From assembly GCA_002316315.1 (NCBI GenBank), contig DCDG01000040.1, positions 1 to 48,379 of the forward strand: a stretch of DNA of 48,379 nt. The letters run 5' to 3'. This document shows, one piece after another, positions 43,107 through 48,379 of this stretch. The DNA comes from Candidatus Aminicenantes bacterium UBA1061. Lineage in GTDB: Bacteria; Acidobacteriota; Aminicenantia; Aminicenantales; Saccharicenantaceae. The notes beneath the pieces were generated by a model. It made no database searches. It was given only the letters and a program-made list of their open reading frames with translations, and had not been told where the DNA came from. Each line of letters starts with the position of its first letter. The stretch's first letter is position 1. A program made the translations under genes and the position numbers.

Positions 43107-44267
43107 TTATCCTCGTCTAGGATATTCATTAATAATGTCCATAATCTTTCCGAGATGGCTATGTTTGATATCTGTAGAACTTTCGAACTCGGCCTTTATG
43201 TTTGCTACAAATAGTTCAATAAACTCTTCTAAGTTATTTATGAGACGGAGGTAATATTTCAAGGTAGGCATAACCCCATTTGGAATTATGTCAATCGAAT
43301 ATTGTGATTTAATCTTATTTACGAGATCATAAATTTGCGAATCGGTCTCTGAAAAGTTAGGCTCATGGGTTGTCAAAATAAGATAGCGCCTTATTTTGGT
43401 ACCTTCTACCTTCCTTAACACATCTGAAATCATCATAGAGTCAATTGGGATGTTATGCTTTATTTCTACAATCTCAAATGGATTGCCTTCTTTGTCATAT
43501 AGCTCGATATCACCATATCCACTATATCTATCAGAAGTCGTATGCGATTTAAGTGGGTTTAATGTTGCGTTTTTATAAAAGTCAACCTCTTTTATTAAAA
43601 TCTGATATACCGAGTATATAGCAACAACAGGCAAGCGAGAACTATTAGGCAAAGAAAAACAATCATTTAGTAGAGAGAGCACTTGGTTTATTGTTAAAAA
43701 GTGTTTATTTGCTTTATCCAAGATATGTGCAGCCGTTGTTAATTCGGCCTTCTTCTTCTCAATCAAAAATATAAACAACGTTATTAGATAATTCGAGGGA
43801 CTAGCCCTGTTAATTTCTATATCATTGAGAATAGATAAAAATGATTGTTTTACTTGTTTGTCTCTTATTTTTCCAGGAAAATCCAATGTGAAGGGATGTG
43901 GCTGTTCGATAGATCTAGTCAACCACCCAGATTCTTTTGGCGCATACCGAGGAAACTCTCTCTTTAACCACGGAGTTATAACATTTGTGTCAAGAGTCCT
44001 GCCGCTATATCCTCCATTAAATTCCTCTCTGTGAAGCCTGATATCCTGGCCTTGATCTACTATTTTTTTTATAAGGCTGGTAATTAAAACGGCCAGAATT
44101 GATTTTTGCTTCTCTATCTTTTCAATTATATTTGTAACAAGAGTTAATTGATCATTATTCATTTTAGAAGAAAGAAATTCTTTTTTTTCGCCTGAATTCA
44201 CAATTTCTAACGCTTTCCCAAAATATTTTTCTAGCGTCAATTGATAAATGTTTGAGGCTTTCATCAT
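43107..44267 (-). CDS. Type II restriction endonuclease (PD-(D/E)XK)
   Basis: 386-residue endonuclease partner of the adjacent methyltransferase. The catalytic core is visible as SGYGDIELYDKEG (Asp at about residue 253) followed by EIVEIKHNI (Glu-x-Lys at about 267-269), a textbook PD-(D/E)XK site. The N-terminal GGYSGRTLDTNVITPWLKRE region reminds me of SacI-like endonucleases, but I am not certain. The start overlaps the methyltransferase stop by four bases, so the pair is translationally coupled, methyltransferase first, which protects the host on entry. The recognition site cannot be read from sequence. Confidence 0.78.
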   Translation of the reverse strand: MMKASNIYQLTLEKYFGKALEIVNSGEKKEFLSSKMNNDQLTLVTNIIEKIEKQKSILAVLITSLIKKIVDQGQDIRLHREEFNGGYSGRTLDTNVITPWLKREFPRYAPKESGWLTRSIEQPHPFTLDFPGKIRDKQVKQSFLSILNDIEINRASPSNYLITLFIFLIEKKKAELTTAAHILDKANKHFLTINQVLSLLNDCFSLPNSSRLPVVAIYSVYQILIKEVDFYKNATLNPLKSHTTSDRYSGYGDIELYDKEGNPFEIVEIKHNIPIDSMMISDVLRKVEGTKIRRYLILTTHEPNFSETDSQIYDLVNKIKSQYSIDIIPNGVMPTLKYYLRLINNLEEFIELFVANIKAEFESSTDIKHSHLGKIMDIINEYPRRG

Positions 44268-45301
44268 ACAAACTCCAAATCTGATCCCTCACAAAGATTA
44301 TCTATTCGTTGCCTTGCATAAAGACAATATTTTTGGTTTATCTCAATTCCTATAAAATTTCTTCCCATCCTTTTGGCTACCACAGCCGTCGTTCCAGACC
44401 CTATAAATGGATCTAAAACCATGTCTCCTCTTTTAGTTAATAATTTGAAGAATTGTTGAATTATAAACTCTGGATAGACTGCTGGATGAATGTTCCCCCT
44501 AATTGTTTCTACTGGGCATTCTATTATATCTTTTTTAATGGAATTGCCAGATATTTTAATTATTGTAAACCCATCTTTTTCTAGATGTGATTTTCTCCCG
44601 CCGTTTTGTCCACCATAAGGCATTGAATGAATTCCCCTAATTTTCATCCTAAAGCTATCGATCCTGCCGCTTTTTACTTCACTTATTGCTTTCAGTAGCT
44701 CACTTTTAGCGAGTTTCTTTTGTTCGTCTGATAGGTTTGAATCATTTATTTGGTCAAAATATTTTTTCCCGATATTTTCCCCTGCTCTTTTACTTTTTGT
44801 TCTTCTTGAATCCGCCGGGCCTAAAAAACACTCTTTATTAAAATAATAGTTATTAGATTTAGCAAAAATAAAGAATGGCTCCTTTGCGGGAACTAGCTTT
44901 TTAGGATCTTGCCGCGGGGTTGGATTCAGTTTTACCCACGTAACCTCGTTTATTAGCTTAACATTTGTTTCTTGGATTGCTTTAATCGCAAACCTATAAG
45001 GAACAAGCAATAAGCTTCCTTTTTCATATTTATCGCCAAGATTAAATACGATACTTCCCGATGGTTTTATTATTCGTTGGCATTCTCTGAAGACTTTGAT
45101 TAAGTTATTTAAATATTCATCCAAGGTTTTTTCGTTGCCAATTCCTAACATCTCTGAGCCATAGTCTCTTTGGTGAAAGTAAGGAGGACTCGTAATTACT
45201 AGATCTATTGAGCCATTTGGTATTTTTTTAAGTTCCTCTATCGCATCGCCACAGATAATTTGATTTATTATTGTTTCTAAGTATTCTCTTTCCTTTAGCA
45301 T
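44264..45301 (-). CDS. Type II DNA methyltransferase, beta class (probably N4-cytosine)
   Basis: 345-residue SAM-dependent methyltransferase. Catalytic motif IV is TSPPYFHQRDYG (about residues 38-49), and the SAM-binding motif I, LDPFIGSGTTAVVAKRMG, lies near the C-terminus (about 297-314). This order defines the beta class. TSPPY is usual for N4-cytosine methylases, though some N6-adenine enzymes share it. The middle (about residues 150-250) is the target-recognition region. I prefer the ATG at 45301, with GAGG five bases upstream; an upstream ATG at 45319 adds six residues. It is the first gene of the minus-strand restriction-modification pair. Confidence 0.88.
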   Translation of the reverse strand: MLKEREYLETIINQIICGDAIEELKKIPNGSIDLVITSPPYFHQRDYGSEMLGIGNEKTLDEYLNNLIKVFRECQRIIKPSGSIVFNLGDKYEKGSLLLVPYRFAIKAIQETNVKLINEVTWVKLNPTPRQDPKKLVPAKEPFFIFAKSNNYYFNKECFLGPADSRRTKSKRAGENIGKKYFDQINDSNLSDEQKKLAKSELLKAISEVKSGRIDSFRMKIRGIHSMPYGGQNGGRKSHLEKDGFTIIKISGNSIKKDIIECPVETIRGNIHPAVYPEFIIQQFFKLLTKRGDMVLDPFIGSGTTAVVAKRMGRNFIGIEINQKYCLYARQRIDNLCEGSDLEFV

Positions 45302-45423
45302 TTTTTCCTCAAATATCATTCTTTCCGAAGAAGCGTTTCCTCATAATGATAACACACGCAAGTAAAAACATGAAATTAATATTGCTTTTTCAACTCCTTC
45401 GAATATTTCAAAGCCATGTCAAG

Positions 45424-45580
45424 TTTAATCTCATTATTTGGCCATCGAAAAGTCTCTCATCCTCACCCTATTCAGACGCTTGGGCCCGGCCTCATTCTAA
45501 CTGCTGACAAAACCCATCTGCCGTGATCCAGGCACTTCATTCGCTCAGTCCTCCGAGTAGTCTATGAGGTAGGAGGTAAT
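45424..45580 (+). repeat. Diverged direct repeat, copy B, flanking the restriction-modification cassette
   Basis: Partner of the repeat at 42940-43090, in the same orientation. It lies just upstream of the methyltransferase gene, so the two copies bracket the cassette exactly. No transposase is nearby. Confidence 0.45.
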
Positions 45581-45629
45581 AAGACTCAACTGAAAGGGAA
45601 AATCCTACCTGCGCGTCCGTGTACCAAAT

Positions 45630-45836
45630 CTAGCGACTAGCTGTTTCCAGACTGTTGGCGAAAGAGATACGATGTTTGTCTGTTCGCAGGAAAAAGTAAA
45701 ACTCCAGCGGAGTCCGCAAGTGACTCCCGCGGACAGCGCTTAGCCTCGGGATATCCGTTCCATGCTTCTCTACAAAAAGATAAGCCACCTTCTTGGTGCC
45801 GCCATACCATTCTGGTAGATAAAGAATATAAATATA
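45630..45836 (-). pseudogene. Possible gene fragment in the gap behind the methyltransferase
   Basis: A stop-to-stop frame without a start codon reads YIYILYLPEWYGGTKKVAYL and continues with PRLSAVRGSHLRTPLEFYFF to SLETASR. The composition looks protein-like, but the family is not recognised. Another frame of the same stretch is also open, so this is weak. It lies directly downstream of the 415-residue nuclease gene, in the same direction. Confidence 0.25.
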
Positions 45837-45879
45837 TCAAATGATTACCATCGATGTTGATAGAAACGGACTGATGTGT

Positions 45880-47127
45880 CTAAGTCAGAAACTGATACAA
45901 CGGTTTGAAGGAGGCGGTAGCGCGGATTATTTCGTCCTTGAAATTCTCATCTTCCATTTCCGGATGATCTTTGAAGAAATATCTGGTTCTGATCATGAGC
46001 TGACCGTTGTATTCCTTGTGATGCTTTTTGCGATTTATGGTGCTTCTTAGCCCCTCCCACAATGCTTTGTTTTCTTTGATGCCTTTTTCGGGATTGCCAT
46101 TTATCGTGTCCAAATTCATCTCAATCATCCCGTCGATGAGACCATCTTTTCTCCCCACATAATGACGCTGCAGGAATTCCAGGTAGACATTAGGTAACAT
46201 GCTTCTTAACTCAAAGAGCTGGCTTTCAAACTCCCGGAAAAGATTATCATCCTTACATATCTGCTTTAGCCTTCGCCACCTTTGACCTGCCTTGTCGGGG
46301 ATGGTCAGACCGATGAACAAATTGGTCTCGCTCAGTGAGAATGTGAAATGGAGATCCTTAGTAAAATCTTCCTGAGGAGCCAGGTAACCCCAGGCCCATT
46401 CACGATAAATCTGGTAAGGATTTTTTGCCCTTTTGTAATACTGTTTTTCGTATATAAAACCTTGATAGATTTCTTGAAGTTTTGGTTTTATAGCCCGGAT
46501 TAAATTCCTGACAATGTTATTGGCCTGCTCAAGATCATATCCTTCTTCCCACTTTTTAATCCCCCAAAACCCGATTAAATCATTTTGCATGTATAAAAAC
46601 TCCTTTAGCTGACTTTGAAGAAACTCCTCGGCGTTCTTTGGGCTCTTATAATCCCCTAGCATTTCATAGATTTCACGCCAGGATAGCCAGATCGAATTGA
46701 CACCAATTTCGCCCCTGGCCTTAAGCTCTTCTATAGGTGATGAATCATCAGGTGTAATCACGCAAAGATATTTTTCATTATAGCTTTCAACTTCTCTAAG
46801 GTGAGACTTCAGCTGCTCTGGTCTTATTTCATTTTTAACTATTTTTGATTCAATCGCTACGGCAATATTTTCCCCGATTTTGATGAGGCCATCTGGAATG
46901 GACTGAGTTTGCTCGTCAGAGCTCTTTAGATCTCCATCAGCTCCAGGCTTCTTAAATGCTTCAAAAACAATGTGCTCATTTTTGGCTACCGTTCTGCCCA
47001 TTACCTTCTTGAGAAAAGCGTCTAAAAGCCATTTATCTCGCTGCAGGGTTTGCAATAAAGCGTTGGTCACGCGATTTTCGGGCACCTGGTATTGATCAAA
47101 GATATTTCTCAAGCCTTTATTGCCCAT
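45880..47127 (-). CDS. PD-(D/E)XK nuclease-superfamily protein
   Basis: 415-residue protein. The N-terminal third carries a nuclease core: Asp79 in TQSIPDGLI, then Glu93-x-Lys95 in IAVAIESKIVKNE, with a following helix EQLKSHLREV. N-terminal NRVTNALLQTLQRD is typical of PD-(D/E)XK proteins in defence islands that begin with an ENRVTNAL-like motif. The C-terminal 250 residues (YLAPQEDFTKDLHFTFSLSE, GQRWRRLKQIC) resemble DUF4268-like regions but are not confidently assigned. No partner gene overlaps it. The ribosome site (GGGCGAG) is modest. It is probably a stand-alone restriction factor. Confidence 0.7.
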   Translation of the reverse strand: MGNKGLRNIFDQYQVPENRVTNALLQTLQRDKWLLDAFLKKVMGRTVAKNEHIVFEAFKKPGADGDLKSSDEQTQSIPDGLIKIGENIAVAIESKIVKNEIRPEQLKSHLREVESYNEKYLCVITPDDSSPIEELKARGEIGVNSIWLSWREIYEMLGDYKSPKNAEEFLQSQLKEFLYMQNDLIGFWGIKKWEEGYDLEQANNIVRNLIRAIKPKLQEIYQGFIYEKQYYKRAKNPYQIYREWAWGYLAPQEDFTKDLHFTFSLSETNLFIGLTIPDKAGQRWRRLKQICKDDNLFREFESQLFELRSMLPNVYLEFLQRHYVGRKDGLIDGMIEMNLDTINGNPEKGIKENKALWEGLRSTINRKKHHKEYNGQLMIRTRYFFKDHPEMEDENFKDEIIRATASFKPLYQFLT

Positions 47128-47300
47128 TGATTTTTTCTCGCCCTTTAGCCCTCAGAAGACAAACATTGTGTCAAAGTTTATATAAAGATTATTTTTATTT
47201 TATAAGACTGGCAAAGAAAATTCAAATTGTCCTATCTGAAGCAAAGAACATCACGGGCAGGCTATAAAAACTGGTTTTTTCCCACAAAAAAGACTCTTCC

Positions 47301-47350
47301 TTGACAAGTGGCAGCTGCCGGCTTATTTTATTAACTGAACGGTTAGTTAA
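47301..47350 (+). promoter_or_regulatory. Promoter and TetR-type operator, module 2
   Basis: TTGACA (47301-47306), 17-base spacer, TATTTT (47324-47329), then the inverted repeat TTAACTGAACGGTTAGTTAA (47331-47350) over the start of transcription. It matches module 1 at 29830-29878 in all elements. Position suggests autorepression by the TetR encoded next. Confidence 0.75.
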
Positions 47351-47365
47351 CAGGGGCAGAGAAGC

Positions 47366-48091
47366 ATGCACCCCAGAGAAAACGGAGCTACCAAAGAGAA
47401 AATCATCGAAATGTCAACTGAGCTTTTCTCGAAGAAGGGGTTCGATTCTACCCGCATCGAGGAAATTGCTAAAGCGGCTGGCGTCAATAAAGCCCTGATT
47501 TACTACTACTTCAAAAGCAAAGAGGATCTACTCGACCAGATTGTTCATTCCCTTATGGATAAAGCTGCTTCCCTGGCCATGGATTTTGTCCACTTCAACA
47601 TCGTCCAGCTTATAGATGAGGGGCGCCTGGAGATTGCCAGAGACCGGCTGCGTTTTAAAGATAAGGCGGCCGTTGATCAGTTTGTCAAGAATTCTCAGCT
47701 CTACTATCAACGTCTCCTGGATTTTGTACTTGAATATAAATCTATTTTTCGTATATTAATGTTAGAGTCGTTAAAGCACGGCAAGCATCACAAGAGCATC
47801 TTCCACCTGCTTGACCATCTGAGTAAAGACGACGAAGCCAACCCCATCTTCAGAACGATTGCTGAGGCCGACCGCGATTTCACCTATTCAGAGGAAATGG
47901 TTCTTTTCCGGTTCTTTTTCACGACGGTTCCGCTCATCACCTTCGCCGCTTATTATGATGACTACAAGGAGATTTCGGGGTTGAGCGATTCTCGGTTGCG
48001 GGACCTTTTCCTGTGGGCTTTTCAGACCACTTTTACCTCGTTCATTTCTGGTAATGAAATCTGGTTGAAACAGAAGGAGGAACCCAGATGA
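47366..48091 (+). CDS. TetR-family transcriptional regulator
   Basis: 241-residue regulator. Residues about 12-58 form the TetR helix-turn-helix: IIEMSTELFSKKGFDSTRIE, EIAKAAGVNKALIYYYF and KSKEDLLDQI. The C-terminal ligand domain (about 60-241) is longer than average and rich in aromatic residues, as in multidrug-type TetR proteins. Its promoter carries a 20-bp inverted repeat. The next gene is a radical SAM enzyme 70 bases downstream, so the two probably form one transcription unit. The same operator lies before the radical SAM paralogue at 30111, whose own TetR is broken, so this protein may act on both. The effector is unknown. Confidence 0.9.
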   Translation: MHPRENGATKEKIIEMSTELFSKKGFDSTRIEEIAKAAGVNKALIYYYFKSKEDLLDQIVHSLMDKAASLAMDFVHFNIVQLIDEGRLEIARDRLRFKDKAAVDQFVKNSQLYYQRLLDFVLEYKSIFRILMLESLKHGKHHKSIFHLLDHLSKDDEANPIFRTIAEADRDFTYSEEMVLFRFFFTTVPLITFAAYYDDYKEISGLSDSRLRDLFLWAFQTTFTSFISGNEIWLKQKEEPR

Positions 48092-48161
48092 CCGGCTGAC
48101 CGGTTAGCAATTGCTTGCCGGCAGATTAGATGGATATTTTAAGAAGTAAGGAGGTAGAGGG

Positions 48162-48379
48162 ATGAAAAAAGTTCCAAAAGCGGCGGTTAGCCTTTTATTA
48201 AATTATTTTACCAACGATCCTCTGCCGAAGCTGCCTAAACTCTTTACACTGGCTGAAACTCTCGACCGCGGGCATAAGCGAACTGACAAGATCCGGCGGC
48301 TTCGCGAAATACTGATGGATGAAAACAACAACTGGCATCTGTTTGTCAAAAAACTAGCCGAGGAAGTGGATCCAAAGTG
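48162..48379 (+). CDS. Radical SAM protein, N-terminal part, cut by right window edge
   Basis: 72 visible codons from an ATG with AAGGAGGT upstream. They align with the N-terminal extension of the intact paralogue at 30111: LPKLPKLFTLAETLDRGHKR against MKKLPKIFALAEALDRGHQR, and DENNNWHLFVKKLAEEVD against DEHNNWHVFARKLSEEVD. The iron-sulfur motif would follow outside the window. It is the second gene of the TetR module. The strong match over this poorly conserved region suggests a recent or functionally constrained duplication. Confidence 0.8.
   Translation, partial: MKKVPKAAVSLLLNYFTNDPLPKLPKLFTLAETLDRGHKRTDKIRRLREILMDENNNWHLFVKKLAEEVDPK

Noticed and set aside
45841..46050. Plus-strand open frame of 69 codons
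   Set aside because: Antisense to the 3' end of the 415-residue nuclease gene, no ribosome site.
1..48379. tRNA, rRNA genes or CRISPR arrays
   Set aside because: Reading both strands I found no T-loop/acceptor pattern of a tRNA, no rRNA sequence and no array of regularly spaced identical repeats.

Overview
The window suggests a Gram-negative, probably anaerobic, heterotrophic bacterium. It has several outer-membrane beta-barrel proteins, the N-terminal part of a TonB-dependent receptor, a giant 2-hydroxyacyl-CoA dehydratase activase of the kind found in anaerobes, consensus sigma70-type promoters and strong GGAGG ribosome sites. The gene mix resembles Candidatus Aminicenantes / Acidobacteriota-like genomes, but that placement is an impression, not a test.

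Layout. 0-10.7 kb: chromosomal genes (dehydratase activase cut by the left edge, DUF1614 membrane protein, alkaline phosphatase, ADP-ribosylglycohydrolase, a secreted repeat protein, an outer-membrane barrel, a small lipoprotein). 10.9-14.0 kb: a seven-helix/PAS/GAF/HD-GYP signalling protein. 14.3-17.7 kb: a consensus promoter, a SAM-I-like riboswitch with an intrinsic terminator, then an operon of metK with three unrecognised genes. 17.9-20.2 kb: a kinase-aminotransferase fusion. 20.4-25.3 kb: a small outer-membrane barrel, a decayed NlpC/P60 gene, a broken second copy of the proline-catabolism dehydrogenase tail, a large unexplained structured element, and intact pruA behind a long structured leader with its own terminator. 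25.6-27.7 kb: an RDD membrane protein and a Panacea-type toxin-antitoxin pair with a perfect palindromic operator.

27.7-31.7 kb is a gene graveyard. It holds a truncated sulfatase abutting a truncated TonB receptor, remnants of an IclR regulator, an alpha/beta hydrolase, a TetR regulator and a catalase tail, and one intact radical SAM gene. 31.9-34.5 kb encodes a secreted GH127 beta-L-arabinofuranosidase.

34.7-47.1 kb is a visibly AT-richer defence island. It contains a PD-(D/E)XK protein, IS21-end-like repeats, a GmrSD/DUF262 type IV restriction protein, a tightly overlapping five-gene operon (PLD-family nuclease, AAA ATPase, HerA-like ATPase, unknown protein, winged-helix protein), a type II restriction-modification pair flanked by diverged direct repeats, and another PD-(D/E)XK protein. 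The five-gene operon is the best candidate for an undescribed system. I could not match its full gene set to BREX, DISARM, Dpd or other systems I know.

47.3-48.4 kb repeats the TetR-radical SAM module seen, with a broken regulator, at 29.8-31.5 kb. The two promoters share a nearly identical 20-bp operator, so the surviving TetR may control both radical SAM genes. The two modules lie in direct orientation and bracket the arabinofuranosidase gene and the defence island.
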